Shown: positions 8,339 through 17,291, numbered from the stretch's first letter. The stretch: DNA of 64,000 nt from Povalibacter uvarum (GCF_014202975.1 NZ_JACHHZ010000005.1:496001-560000), one strand, 5' to 3'. Numbers and translations: made by a program. The notes: generated from the sequence alone by a model not told the origin.

Positions 8339-8848
8339 TCATTCCCGCGTACGCGGGAATCCATTCCGGCTCTGACAATACGCTGCAAGGTTCGCGAGCG
8401 ACGACGCCAGTCCCTGCTGATGGTCCTCCGGCCTGATTCCTGAAGGCACATCGGTCGCAGCGACCGCGACTCGCGTGCCCGCGCCCTCCGGCGAAAACGT
8501 CCATGTCATCGTCATAGTGCCTGCGAACGCAGGATCGTCCGCGACGAAATCGATCGCCCACACGATGCGCTTGTCAGGGATGAGTTCGACGAATCTTCCA
8601 TCCACGACATCCGAGTTATCCGTCGTCTTGCCCTGATGTGCATCGAACACGAGTGTCACGCGGAGGCTGCCTCCTGCGTGAGGCTCGAACGCATCGATGA
8701 TTGCATGCGCGCCGGTCGGCGGAAGCCACTGCGCGAGTGCCGACGGATCGACGAACGCGCGATACACGCGCTCCGGTGACGCCTCGATCAGAATCGACGC
8801 CCGATCGACGCGTTTCTCAGTTCTTTCCACGGTTGTGCCGCCGTGCAT
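8339..8848 (-). CDS. SRPBCC (AHSA1-like) domain protein
   Basis: 169 residues. The sequence fits the START/Bet v1-like AHSA1 fold: DRASILIEASPERVYRAFVDP at the start (shown by the ASPERVYRAFVDP motif), ALAQWLPPTG, a GG-containing strand, and FSPEGAGTRVAV near the end. Such proteins bind small hydrophobic ligands or act as stress-related co-factors; the substrate is unknown. The last residues NGFPRTRE and the TGA stop are encoded by a palindromic repeat. An acidic, cytosolic protein with no clear tie to its neighbours. Confidence 0.82.
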   Translation of the reverse strand: MHGGTTVERTEKRVDRASILIEASPERVYRAFVDPSALAQWLPPTGAHAIIDAFEPHAGGSLRVTLVFDAHQGKTTDNSDVVDGRFVELIPDKRIVWAIDFVADDPAFAGTMTMTWTFSPEGAGTRVAVAATDVPSGIRPEDHQQGLASSLANLAAYCQSRNGFPRTRE

Positions 8849-8896
8849 GGAGGGGGCACGAGCATAGCACTCAGTCCGCGGCGCCTCGGCACCAGG

Positions 8897-10240
8897 TCAT
8901 TCCCGGCTCGCTGCCTTCGCGACTTCGACCATGTATGCGTAAGCGTCGCCGTGCATGTTCGACCGGAAGATGACCCACTTGCCATCGGGCGTGAAGATCA
9001 CATTCGGCTCGAGCCTGTAGTCATGCGCCCGCATGTCGACGAGCTTCTCCGCACGCAGCTTGCCCGGACGAACGAGATGCTCGGCGTCTGGCGCCGAGAT
9101 GCCGGCCACATCCTTGATCGGCTCCGGATAGAGCAGGTAGAGCCACTTCCCGTCCTTCGCTTTCGCAACCATCTCTTCATCGCCGCCGTCGCCCGCGAAG
9201 AACGTGCCGTCGGGAGAGATGTTGTAGTGAACGGACCAGAGATCGCGTTCGACGTGATACCACTGACGATTGCTGCCGTCGGCGTTCGCGCGCGCAAGCC
9301 AGAAGACTTCGCCGCGTGGAGTCTGCAGGTCGTACCAGATCGTCTTGCCGTCGATGTCGAAGAACTCATGCCCTGCAATCTCCATGTTCATCGTGCGCCG
9401 GTGAACGAGTTGCGGCGGCTTGTCGTCGCCCAGGCGCAGGGTCCAGATGCGATCGACTTTGTGCCAGGGACCTTCGTGACAGAACATGATGAGCGACGGA
9501 TCGGTGGGAGAGAACTGCAGGTGATTCAGCCAGGCGGTCGACTGGTGAATGGCGCGCTGCTTTCCGGTCGCGACATCGATCGTGAACATCGTCATCGGGA
9601 TCGCGGCCTCGACTCGTGCGTCGAGCCGGACTTCCTTTGCTTCCGCGAACGTGAGGGGTTTGCCGTCGCGACCGAGCGCCGCGTAGTTGTTGTCGAAGCG
9701 CGGGTCGCGCGGTCCGCTTTCGAGTGCGAAGTCGCGCTCCGCGTATACGCCGAGCAGCAGTGTCTCGTCGGCGTTCACGGAGCCGACGAACCCGCGCTCG
9801 AGTGTCGCGATCTTGCGCGCTTTGCCGCCGGTCGCCGCAATGGCGAAGATCGTCGTCGTCTTCTGCTGGCCTGAGTCGTTGGCATTCGAGGCTTCTCCAT
9901 CCTCGATGCGTGAGAAGTAGAGCAGCCCGGTCCTGCGTCCGACGAACAGCGGATTCGCTTTGCCGGAGACGATGAGCTGGTTGCGACGCGTAGCGATCTC
10001 GACCGCGGTGATGCCTGAGTTTCCCGAGACGATCACGAACCGGCCATCGGGCGTGATGCTGTTCTGATGAAAGTAGAGCGATCGTGTGCCCGGCTCATCG
10101 GAAAGCCGGATCACGCGGTGTCCGGTTGACGGGTCAATCCATTCGCGGGGAGGCGTCGGACGCGACTCTGCCAAGCTCCCTGCCGATTGAAACAAACCCA
10201 ATGCAATCAAGCCGATGGCAATGCGGCAACGATGGCGCAC
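8897..10240 (-). CDS. periplasmic oligogalacturonide lyase
   Basis: 447 residues with a signal peptide (cleavage near SLAES). The mature protein has repeated beta-propeller motifs and the conserved features of oligogalacturonate lyase (PL22): SITPDGRFVIV, IAGHEFFDIDGKTIWYD, SVHYNISPDG and EPNVIFTPDGKWVIFRSNM. The His residues in GHEFF and SVHYN correspond to the metal-binding/catalytic region of the family. The enzyme splits short (unsaturated) galacturonate oligomers to 4-deoxy-5-keto-uronate. It is usually cytoplasmic in enterobacteria, so the signal peptide here points to periplasmic action. It is divergent from a TonB receptor that would import the oligomers. Confidence 0.88.
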   Translation of the reverse strand: MRHRCRIAIGLIALGLFQSAGSLAESRPTPPREWIDPSTGHRVIRLSDEPGTRSLYFHQNSITPDGRFVIVSGNSGITAVEIATRRNQLIVSGKANPLFVGRRTGLLYFSRIEDGEASNANDSGQQKTTTIFAIAATGGKARKIATLERGFVGSVNADETLLLGVYAERDFALESGPRDPRFDNNYAALGRDGKPLTFAEAKEVRLDARVEAAIPMTMFTIDVATGKQRAIHQSTAWLNHLQFSPTDPSLIMFCHEGPWHKVDRIWTLRLGDDKPPQLVHRRTMNMEIAGHEFFDIDGKTIWYDLQTPRGEVFWLARANADGSNRQWYHVERDLWSVHYNISPDGTFFAGDGGDEEMVAKAKDGKWLYLLYPEPIKDVAGISAPDAEHLVRPGKLRAEKLVDMRAHDYRLEPNVIFTPDGKWVIFRSNMHGDAYAYMVEVAKAASRE

Positions 10241-10462
10241 GGTGAGGTCCCCCTTCGATCTGTTTCCCGCAAGTCTAGTCGTCTTTGTTCAGAAAGTTGC
10301 AAATTCGTTCAAACAGGCGCAAATTCTTGCACGCGATGTCACCGGTGTCAGGGTGACGCGCGCGCGGAAGAGGGGCAAGAGCGGGGCACACCGCTTCGGC
10401 TGCTCCGAAAGCTACCTCTACGCGAATTAGAACTTCTGCAAACGTGCGAGGGGGATCGAGCC
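10241..10462. promoter_or_regulatory. divergent promoter region, lyase / TonB receptor
   Basis: 222 bp between divergent genes with a locally AT-rich core at about 10285-10330. Two perfect copies of GCAAATTC at 10299-10306 and 10319-10326 are spaced exactly 20 bp, about two helical turns, as expected for a dimeric or tandem activator on one DNA face. The rhaS-type operator motif is absent, so a different regulator is likely. Confidence 0.45.
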
Positions 10463-13270
10463 GTGGACAAGTCCAAGCAAGGTCGCTGGCGCCTGGGCGC
10501 TGGCATGTCGGTGTGTGCCGTTGCGGCACTGGTGCAGAGTGCAGCGTTTGCGCAGGAGGCGAAACCGGCATCGACACCGGCCAGCACCGAGCTCGAGGAA
10601 GTCATCGTCACCGGTATTCGTGCCGGTCTGCGTTCCTCGCTCGAAGCGAAGCGCGATTCGATCCAGGTCGTCGACGCCATCTCCGCCGAAGACATCGGCG
10701 ACTTCCCCGACAAGAACGTCAGCGAAGCGTTGCAGCGCGTGACGGGCGTACAGATCAGCCGGCAGGACGGCGAGGGCCGCGGCGTCAGCATTCGCGGTGC
10801 CGATCCCAGCTTGAACCGCGTCGAGATCAACGGCTCGTCCGCGTTGTCGATGACGGTCGGCGGCGGTCGCGACGTGGACTTCCGCGATATTCCCGTCGAA
10901 TTCATCTCGCGCCTCGAGGTCGTGAAATCCGCAACGCCGGAAATGACCGAGGGCGGCATCGGCGGCACAGTGCGCGTGATAACGCGCCGGCCCTTCGATG
11001 CAGTCGGCGGCTTCCTCGCCGGTTCGGCGCAGATGGTCTACAGCGATCTGGCCGACGAATATGATCCCAAGTTCGCACTCATCGGCAGCCGCACATTCTT
11101 CAATGACACGCTGGGCGTGCTGCTGTCAGCCACTTATGAAGAGCGGAACCTGGACAGCAACAACGCGCGCACGACGGGCTGGATCCGGCGCGATCCCAAT
11201 GCACGCAACGCCCAGGGTGCGCTGATCAACCCGCCGGGTCGCCACACTGACATCAACGGCGATGGCACTCCGGAATGGATTCCTGAAATTCCGCGCTACA
11301 TCATCGATCGTCGCGAGACGAAGCGTCCCGCGTTCAACGGCGTCGTCGAGTGGCGTCCTTCGGAAGACTTCTCGATGTTCGCCGAAGGAACCTACACGGA
11401 GGCGAAGGAGGAGGTGAGCAGCATGCTGATGCAGCTCTCGGGCTCCTCGGGAATCATCGACTATGCGAACACCGTCGTCGGCCCCGACAACACCATCGAG
11501 CACATCGAGATCACCAGCGGTGCCATTGGCACGACGCAGTTCCCGGTGGATCTCGCTTACCGCAACATCAACGGCACGCTGAAGCGCGATCAGTACACGA
11601 CGGCCGTCGGTGCGAAATACGAGATCGGCAGCTTCGTGCTCGACGGTCGGGTGGCTTACGCGAACGCGGAAGTCCAGAACGACGAGAAGAATTCCACTGC
11701 CACGATCTTCGGTGTGCCGCGGGCGATCATCGACTACACCGGTGGCGAAGGCGCGCCGAATTTCACTTTCCCCGGCCTCGACACCACGACTGGCCAACTC
11801 GTGAACCAGCTCGCTGCGGTCTTCAATCCGCGCACGAACACGCAGGACGAAACGTCGGGCGAGTTCAACGTCGAGTTCAAGCCCGACCTCGCGTGGATGC
11901 CTTCGGTGAAGGCAGGCTACCGTCACAGCGACCTGACGATGGACAGCATCCTGTATCAGCGCACGATCCAGTTGAGCAGCCGCACGCCGTTGCCGGCGAG
12001 CAGCGGCGGCACAAGGACCATTGCGGCCTCGCAGGCGACCATCGCAGGCATCATCGATGCGAACTCGGGTGTCAACTCGATCCAGTTCTTCGAGACCGGC
12101 GACCTCGGTTTCGGGGGCGGTGTCCGCTACTGGAACGACAACGGCGATGCAACGTACGACGCAACCGTTGCTGCCAGCGGCGTACCGGGCGGCCTCGACC
12201 CGTACGGCGTGAACACCAACCCGAATACGAACGGCACATTCCAGAACTATCTCGATACCTGGTCAGTGGATGAGAAGACCAACGCCGCGTATCTGCAGGC
12301 GTCGTTCGAGTTCGAGCTCGGCGTTCCGGTGAGCACGACGCTCGGTGTGCGCTACGTCGATACGGACACGCTCTCGTCGGGCTACAACCGTGTGCAGACG
12401 GGCAGCGGCGCCAGCCAGGTCGTGACCTTCCCGCAGGCGGAGCAGGCTGGCGGCTATGCAAAGTGGCTGCCGTCACTCAACATGAAGATCAACCTCACGG
12501 ATGAGCTCGTCGGCCGCGTCACAGCGGGCAAGGTGATGGCGCGCCCGAATCCTTCGCAGCTTGCGCTGCGCCGGTCGACCGACCTCGTGGGCCTGACGGG
12601 CTCGCGCGGCAACCCGAATCTGCAGCCGTTCGAGGCGACACAGTACGACCTGGGGCTCGACTGGTACTTCAGCGATGTGAGCTACGTGTCGGCAACGCTG
12701 TTCCGCAAGGAGATCTCGCAGTTCATCATCAACACGGCGACCCCCGAAGACGTCGACGGCACGATCTACACGATCATCGTGCCGGTCAACGGCAATGACG
12801 CCGTCACGATCACCGGCGTCGAAGCCGGCGGCCAGTACGCCTTCGACTTCCTGCCCGAGCCGTTCAACGGTTTCGGTGTGCTGGCGAACGTCACGTACTC
12901 CGATGACGAAGGCTTCAAGGGCACGAACCTGCTGACAGGCGAGTTGCTGCCGTTCCCCGGTCTCTCCGAGCTCAGCTACAACGCGTCCATCTACTTCGAA
13001 GGCGAGCAGTTCAGCGTCCGCACGTCGTACAACTGGCGCGAGGAATGGCTGATCACGGCGGCCGGCCGCGGCAGCCTGCCCGAGTTCAACGAAGACTACG
13101 GTTCGCTCGATGCGTCGGCGAGCTTCAGCTTCACGCCGAACTTCACGGTGTTCGCCGAGGCAATCAACCTGCTCGATGAGCAGCGCATCGAGAACAACAA
13201 TCCGTATCGCCGGATCGGCAACGAAACGTTCGGCAAGCGCTACTTCGTGGGCTTGCGCGGGAAGTTCTGA
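10463..13270 (+). CDS. TonB-dependent receptor (oligosaccharide type)
   Basis: 935 residues from GTG at 10463, preceded by GAGGGGG at good spacing. An upstream in-frame extension of 92 codons is Cys-rich, falls in the promoter region and precedes the signal peptide, so it is rejected. The signal peptide (cleavage near AAFAQEA) is followed by EEVIVTGIRAGLRSSLEAK and a plug domain with DIGDFPDKNVSEALQRVTG and IRGADPSLNRVEIN. The 22-strand barrel ends in the aromatic C-terminus (GLRGKF). This is the Xanthomonas/Caulobacter class. Divergence from the oligogalacturonide lyase suggests uptake of pectin oligomers. Confidence 0.93.
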   Translation: MDKSKQGRWRLGAGMSVCAVAALVQSAAFAQEAKPASTPASTELEEVIVTGIRAGLRSSLEAKRDSIQVVDAISAEDIGDFPDKNVSEALQRVTGVQISRQDGEGRGVSIRGADPSLNRVEINGSSALSMTVGGGRDVDFRDIPVEFISRLEVVKSATPEMTEGGIGGTVRVITRRPFDAVGGFLAGSAQMVYSDLADEYDPKFALIGSRTFFNDTLGVLLSATYEERNLDSNNARTTGWIRRDPNARNAQGALINPPGRHTDINGDGTPEWIPEIPRYIIDRRETKRPAFNGVVEWRPSEDFSMFAEGTYTEAKEEVSSMLMQLSGSSGIIDYANTVVGPDNTIEHIEITSGAIGTTQFPVDLAYRNINGTLKRDQYTTAVGAKYEIGSFVLDGRVAYANAEVQNDEKNSTATIFGVPRAIIDYTGGEGAPNFTFPGLDTTTGQLVNQLAAVFNPRTNTQDETSGEFNVEFKPDLAWMPSVKAGYRHSDLTMDSILYQRTIQLSSRTPLPASSGGTRTIAASQATIAGIIDANSGVNSIQFFETGDLGFGGGVRYWNDNGDATYDATVAASGVPGGLDPYGVNTNPNTNGTFQNYLDTWSVDEKTNAAYLQASFEFELGVPVSTTLGVRYVDTDTLSSGYNRVQTGSGASQVVTFPQAEQAGGYAKWLPSLNMKINLTDELVGRVTAGKVMARPNPSQLALRRSTDLVGLTGSRGNPNLQPFEATQYDLGLDWYFSDVSYVSATLFRKEISQFIINTATPEDVDGTIYTIIVPVNGNDAVTITGVEAGGQYAFDFLPEPFNGFGVLANVTYSDDEGFKGTNLLTGELLPFPGLSELSYNASIYFEGEQFSVRTSYNWREEWLITAAGRGSLPEFNEDYGSLDASASFSFTPNFTVFAEAINLLDEQRIENNNPYRRIGNETFGKRYFVGLRGKF

Positions 13271-13279
13271 AGGAACGAA

Positions 13280-13307
13280 GCGGTTAGCGGTTGGCGGTTA
13301 GCGGTTG
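13280..13307. repeat. heptameric tandem repeat (GCGGTTA/G x4)
   Basis: Four consecutive 7-bp units alternate GCGGTTA and GCGGTTG directly after the receptor stop codon. The same array recurs at 17212-17239. It belongs to a wider set of heptad arrays found at gene ends in this window. Confidence 0.85.
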
Positions 13308-13765
13308 GTTCGGAAGGAGACTAGTAGACCGCAGCCGATGTCTTTGGAAGTTTTGGCCCCCCGGAAGGCGCGAGGGTGGGAGTGTCCGTGCTCCTGTCCT
13401 CGCGCCGATTCTCCCGTCTCCTCCGTCATTCCCGCGAAAGCGGGAATCCATCCTTTCCGCTCTTGTGGGTCCCACTTCAGTGGGACGTCAGGCCGAAGGC
13501 CTCTCGCTGGCGCGATGACGTCCGGCTGAAGCCGGACCCACAGTCCATCTTCGTCAAGCCAGCGCGCATTTCCGATGGACAACCCGCGTTCGCGGGTGTG
13601 ACGACGTGAAGGCTGGCGTCATCTCGCCGTCTTCTCCGGCACGCATGATGCACGACACCCAGGCACTCCCCCGATCGGGGGAGAGAGACGCTTCTCTTTA
13701 CAGGGTGTCGCAATCGCGCGCTTGCACGCAGCATTACACCCGAGGTCCACGATGGCAGCATTCTC
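13308..13765. repeat. intergenic region filled with palindromic repeats
   Basis: About 460 bp without a gene. It contains a class (i) palindrome at 13425-13451, a class (ii) palindrome at 13464-13490, an inverted class (ii) copy at 13514-13543, and a decayed class (i) copy at about 13576-13608. Around 13660-13690 another short palindrome reads CTCCCCCGATCGGGGGAGAG. The promoter of the AraC-type gene should lie between 13690 and 13760. Confidence 0.75.
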
Positions 13766-14230
13766 ATGAGCATCGATCTGCACTCCTTCGAGCCGTCGCA
13801 TGACAGCGCGATCCACTCGCCGCTGCTGCATCCGTCGGTGTTCCTGCACCAGAATGCAGCAGTGCCTCCCGTTCGAGGGCTGAGCCGCAGGGCACTGCGC
13901 CTGGCACTCACATATATAGAGCAGCACCTGGGCGATCCCTTCACGCTCGAAGATCTCGCTCGCGCGGTCGGTGTGAGCCGCTTTCATTTCGCGCGGCTGT
14001 TCAGGATCAGCACCGGCGAAAGCCCCATGGAGTTTCTGCTTCGCTCTCGTATCGAACGGGCCAAGCAGATCCTCGTATCGAGCGACCGGCGCATGAGCGA
14101 GATCGCGGCGACGCTGGGCTTCTGCGACCAGAGCCACTTTTCGCGGTCGTTCCGTCGGTACGCAGGAGTGACGCCGCGCCAGTTCGCGCGGACGCATGGC
14201 GAGGTGCTGCAGACCGCCGCTGGCGCGTAA
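13766..14230 (+). CDS. AraC-family transcriptional regulator, DNA-binding domain only
   Basis: 154 residues. After about 35 unstructured residues the protein consists of an AraC/XylS DNA-binding domain with both helix-turn-helix units: FTLEDLARAVGVSRFHFARLF and the second one ending in GFCDQSHFSRSFRRYAGVTPRQF (shown here by FCDQSHFSRSFRRY). No ligand-binding domain is present, so activity may be set by abundance, as in SoxS/MarA-size regulators. It lies 100 bp upstream of, and in the same direction as, the thiol/redox genes, which it may control. Confidence 0.87.
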   Translation: MSIDLHSFEPSHDSAIHSPLLHPSVFLHQNAAVPPVRGLSRRALRLALTYIEQHLGDPFTLEDLARAVGVSRFHFARLFRISTGESPMEFLLRSRIERAKQILVSSDRRMSEIAATLGFCDQSHFSRSFRRYAGVTPRQFARTHGEVLQTAAGA

Positions 14231-14330
14231 CTGCGGCGGTGCGGAAGGGTCATTGCGGCGAATGCAGGGCATCGTTGCTGCGCCGCGCGAGTAGTATCGT
14301 CGAAGCCTGAAGAATCCCCGGAACCCGCCC

Positions 14331-14873
14331 ATGAACCGCAATCATCCGTTCGAGCTCAGCCTCCCCGTCACGGCGGTTGATCATCGCCTGGGCCCTGAAC
14401 ACGCACCGCTCACACTCGTGGAGTACGGCGACTTCGAGTGCCCGAACTGCAAGCAGGCTGCGCCTGCGGTGAAGTTGCTGCTCGAGCGCTATGCCGAGCG
14501 GATCCGGCTCGTCTTCCGTCATTTCCCCCTCGAAGAAGTCCATCCGCATGCGCTGCATGCCGCGGAGGCAGCCGAGGCCGCGGGTGCCCAGGGCAAGTTC
14601 TGGGAGATGCACGACCTGCTGTTCGACAATCAGCGACATCTGAAGCAGCAACAGTTGCACGGATACGCTGAGCGTCTCGATCTCGACATGGCTCGCTACA
14701 CCGCGGAGATGGACGATGAAATCTATCTGCAGCGTGTCCGCGAGCATCAGCACAGCGGCACCAGCAGCGGCGTGCGAGGAACACCGACGTTCTTCCTGAA
14801 CGGCCGGATCCAGGATGTGTCCTTCGGGATGCAGTCTCTGTTCGATGCCGTTGACGCGGCGTTGCGGCGTTAG
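14331..14873 (+). CDS. cytosolic DsbA-family thioredoxin-fold protein (CPNC)
   Basis: 180 residues with no signal peptide, thus probably cytosolic. VEYGDFECPNC gives a thioredoxin-type active site Cys37-Pro-Asn-Cys40. The cis-Pro loop is GVRGTPTFFLNG near 147. The DsbA-like helical insertion is His-rich (EEVHPHALHAAEAAEA). Such proteins act as disulfide oxidoreductases or thiol peroxidase-like enzymes. The next gene, 14 bp downstream, encodes a thioredoxin-reductase-like fusion that could be its partner, though that protein lacks the usual redox cysteines. Confidence 0.88.
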   Translation: MNRNHPFELSLPVTAVDHRLGPEHAPLTLVEYGDFECPNCKQAAPAVKLLLERYAERIRLVFRHFPLEEVHPHALHAAEAAEAAGAQGKFWEMHDLLFDNQRHLKQQQLHGYAERLDLDMARYTAEMDDEIYLQRVREHQHSGTSSGVRGTPTFFLNGRIQDVSFGMQSLFDAVDAALRR

Positions 14874-14887
14874 CCCCAGCCGATTCC

Positions 14888-16591
14888 ATGGCCACACAAC
14901 CTGAAGTGACCACCGCCGCGCAATCTCTCTACGAATCGCGTCGGCCGCAGATGTTTCCCAAGCTCTCGGCGCAGCAGTTGTCGCGGCTGTGCCCCCACGG
15001 CAAGCGCGTGGAGACAAGGGCGGGAGAAGTGCTTACGGAACCTGGCCAGCGCCATGCTCCGATGTACGTGGTGCTCGACGGTGCCCTCGACCTCTCGCTG
15101 CCGGGTGCGGGTGGACGCATTACCGTTCTGACGAAAGGCGACTTCGGCGGCGAGATCAGCACGCTGCGCGGAGCGCAGGGGTTCGTGCGCATCAGTGTGG
15201 TCGACTCGGGCGCGGTCCTCGCGATCGACGAGGGGCAGTTGCGGGAGCTCGTGCAGACCGATGCAGAGCTCAGCGAGATCTTCATGCGTGCGTTCATCCT
15301 GCGACGGATGGGATTGATCGCCAGCGGGCAGAGCGACGTCATGCTGATCGGTTCGCGTCACTGCGGCGGCACGTTGAGACTGCGCGAGTTCCTCACACGC
15401 AACGCGTATCCGTTCACGAGCGTCGATGTCGAGAGCGATCCTTCGGTGCAGGATCTGCTCGATCGGTTTCACGTTCGCGAGAATGAGCTTCCCGTCGTCG
15501 TGTGCCGCGGAGAGAAAGTCTTCCGCCGGCCGCGCAACCAGGACATCGTCGAATGCCTGGGGATGAATCCGAAGCTCGACATCGAAGCAGTGCGCGATGT
15601 CATCGTCGTCGGCGCGGGCCCGGCCGGTTTGTCCGCAGCCGTCTACGCGGCGTCGGAAGGTCTCGATGTGCTCGTGCTCGAAACGATGGCTCCTGGCGGA
15701 CAGGCCGGATCGAGCTCGCGAATCGAGAACTACCTCGGGTTTCCCACCGGGATTTCCGGTCAGGCGCTGGCGGGGCGAGCGCTCGTGCAGTCGCAGAAGT
15801 TCGGCGCCAACGTCGGCATCGGCTGGCAGGCGCAACGATTGCTCTGCGATCGCTGGCCCTACGGCATTCAGCTCGAAGATGGTCACGTGCTGCGGGCGAG
15901 AAGCATCGTCGTCGCAACAGGCGCGCAGTACCGCAGTCTGCCGCTCGAGAACCTGCAGCGGTTCATCGGCCTGGGCGTGTATTTCGCGGCGACGCATCTG
16001 GAAGCGAGACTGTGCAAGGACGATGAGATCGTTATCGTCGGGGGCGGCAACTCCGCGGGGCAGGCTGCGGTATTTCTCGCGAACAGCTGTCGTCACGTTC
16101 ACATCGTCATCCGCGCCCCGAGCCTCGCGGCCAGCATGTCGCGCTATCTGATCCGACGCATCGAAGAAAATCCGAACATCACGCTGCACCCGCAGACCGA
16201 ACTTACCGGCATCGAGGGCGGTGATCGTCTCGAGCGTGTGAGCTGGTTCTGCGGCGCCAATGGGGACGCAGTGACTGAGGACATTTCGCATCTCTTCCTG
16301 ATGACGGGTGCGGTACCCAACACCCAGTGGCTCGAAGGCTGTGTGAAGCTTGACGACAAGGGATTTGTCCGCACCGGCGCTGATCTGACGCGTGAGGAGC
16401 TTGCGCAAACGGGCTGGTCGCTGCAGCGATCGCCTTATCTGTCCGAGACGACCCTGCCTGGCATTTTCGCGGTGGGCGATGTGCGTTCGGGAAGCGTGAA
16501 GCGGGTGGCGTCATCCGTCGGTGAAGGATCCATCTGCGTTCAGTTCGTGCATCGCGTGTTGACCGAAATGGCGACACGCGCTTCGGCATAG
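14888..16591 (+). CDS. cyclic-nucleotide-binding / glutaredoxin-like / thioredoxin-reductase-like fusion
   Basis: 567 residues in three parts. Residues 20-135 form a cyclic-nucleotide-binding domain (YVVLDGALDLSL, then GDFGGEISTLRG and an Arg near 101). Residues 148-225 resemble a glutaredoxin-fold domain in which CxxC has become HCGG. Residues 236-560 form an FAD/NAD(P) reductase with VGAGPAG at 241, IVGGGNSAGQAAV at 383 and FAVGDVRSGSVKR near the C-terminus. At the position where thioredoxin reductases have CATC, this protein has AATH (367-370), so it cannot relay electrons by the classical disulfide route. Proteins of this layout are known from databases, but I know of no established function. 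It is probably a cytosolic flavin oxidoreductase under nucleotide control. Confidence 0.88.
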   Translation: MATQPEVTTAAQSLYESRRPQMFPKLSAQQLSRLCPHGKRVETRAGEVLTEPGQRHAPMYVVLDGALDLSLPGAGGRITVLTKGDFGGEISTLRGAQGFVRISVVDSGAVLAIDEGQLRELVQTDAELSEIFMRAFILRRMGLIASGQSDVMLIGSRHCGGTLRLREFLTRNAYPFTSVDVESDPSVQDLLDRFHVRENELPVVVCRGEKVFRRPRNQDIVECLGMNPKLDIEAVRDVIVVGAGPAGLSAAVYAASEGLDVLVLETMAPGGQAGSSSRIENYLGFPTGISGQALAGRALVQSQKFGANVGIGWQAQRLLCDRWPYGIQLEDGHVLRARSIVVATGAQYRSLPLENLQRFIGLGVYFAATHLEARLCKDDEIVIVGGGNSAGQAAVFLANSCRHVHIVIRAPSLAASMSRYLIRRIEENPNITLHPQTELTGIEGGDRLERVSWFCGANGDAVTEDISHLFLMTGAVPNTQWLEGCVKLDDKGFVRTGADLTREELAQTGWSLQRSPYLSETTLPGIFAVGDVRSGSVKRVASSVGEGSICVQFVHRVLTEMATRASA

Positions 16592-16595
16592 ACGC

Positions 16596-17201
16596 ATGGC
16601 TACCCGAGGCTTCGGTGGCCGACGTCCGCCTCGCGACACGGCAGGCCGCATTCCGCCCGGTCAGTCGGCCACTGACGGGTTTCCCGTGCTGGCAGCGACA
16701 CCGACGCCGTACATTCCGCTCGATCAGTGGTCGTTCACGTTGAAGGTCGGACCGAGAACCGTCGCGACCTGGAACTGGGAGCAGTTCAACGCGCTGCCGC
16801 GCACGCAGTTCACTCGCGACATTCATTGCGTCACGAAGTGGACGAAGCTCGACACGATCTGGGAAGGCGTGTCGATCGATGATCTGCTGAAGGCAGCCGG
16901 CCTGGAGCCGCCGACGAAGTTCACGCTCGCTCATTCCTACGGCGGCTATTCCACCAACGTACCGATCGATGATCTGACCGGCGGCAAGGCGATGGTCGCA
17001 TTGCGGTACGACGGCAAACCGCTCGAGCCGGATCACGGCGGACCCGCGCGATTGCTCGTGCCGCACCTGTACTTCTGGAAATCCGCGAAGTGGGTGAATG
17101 GGCTGCAGTTCACTCAGCGGGATGAAGCCGGGTTCTGGGAGCTGCGCGGATATCACATGAGGGGTGATCCGTGGAAAGAGGAGCGGTTCGCAGGAGACTA
17201 G
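16596..17201 (+). CDS. molybdopterin-dependent oxidoreductase, sulfite-oxidase fold
   Basis: 201 residues, much shorter than MsrP or sulfite oxidase but typical of the YuiH-like stand-alone domain. The molybdenum ligand is Cys78 in TRDIHCVTKW. Further conserved segments are WEGVSIDDLL, SYGGYSTNVP and GGPARLLVPHLYFWKSAKWV. No signal peptide or Tat motif is visible, so it is probably cytosolic. It begins four bases after the preceding stop and is followed by a flavin reductase that may supply or accept electrons. Substrate unknown. Confidence 0.88.
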   Translation: MATRGFGGRRPPRDTAGRIPPGQSATDGFPVLAATPTPYIPLDQWSFTLKVGPRTVATWNWEQFNALPRTQFTRDIHCVTKWTKLDTIWEGVSIDDLLKAAGLEPPTKFTLAHSYGGYSTNVPIDDLTGGKAMVALRYDGKPLEPDHGGPARLLVPHLYFWKSAKWVNGLQFTQRDEAGFWELRGYHMRGDPWKEERFAGD

Positions 17202-17211
17202 TGATGGAGAA

Positions 17212-17239
17212 GCGGTTCGCGGTTGGCGGTTAGCGGTTG
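17212..17239. repeat. heptameric tandem repeat (GCGGTT-N x4)
   Basis: Four 7-bp units (GCGGTTC, GCGGTTG, GCGGTTA, GCGGTTG) just after the Mo-enzyme gene, nearly identical to the array at 13280. A class (ii) palindrome follows at 17264-17291. Confidence 0.85.
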
Positions 17240-17263
17240 GTCCGGAGAAGAGACTCCTTCCGT

Positions 17264-17291
17264 TGTGGGTCCGACTTCAAGTCGGACGTCA
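17264..17291. repeat. class (ii) palindrome (TGTGGGTCCG...CGGACGTCAT)
   Basis: A single class (ii) element, TGTGGGTCCGACTT...AAGTCGGACGTCAT, inside the presumed operon between the Mo enzyme and its reductase. It could affect mRNA stability or uncouple expression of the two genes. Confidence 0.8.

Noticed and set aside
10187-10462. 92-codon N-terminal extension of the TonB receptor
   Set aside because: It precedes the signal peptide, lies in the divergent promoter region and lacks a ribosome binding site at its start, whereas GTG 10463 has GAGGGGG.
14870-16408. 512-residue minus-strand frame
   Set aside because: It lies antisense to the reductase fusion; composition is rich in Arg, His and Asp with no domain pattern. 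It is a high-GC shadow.
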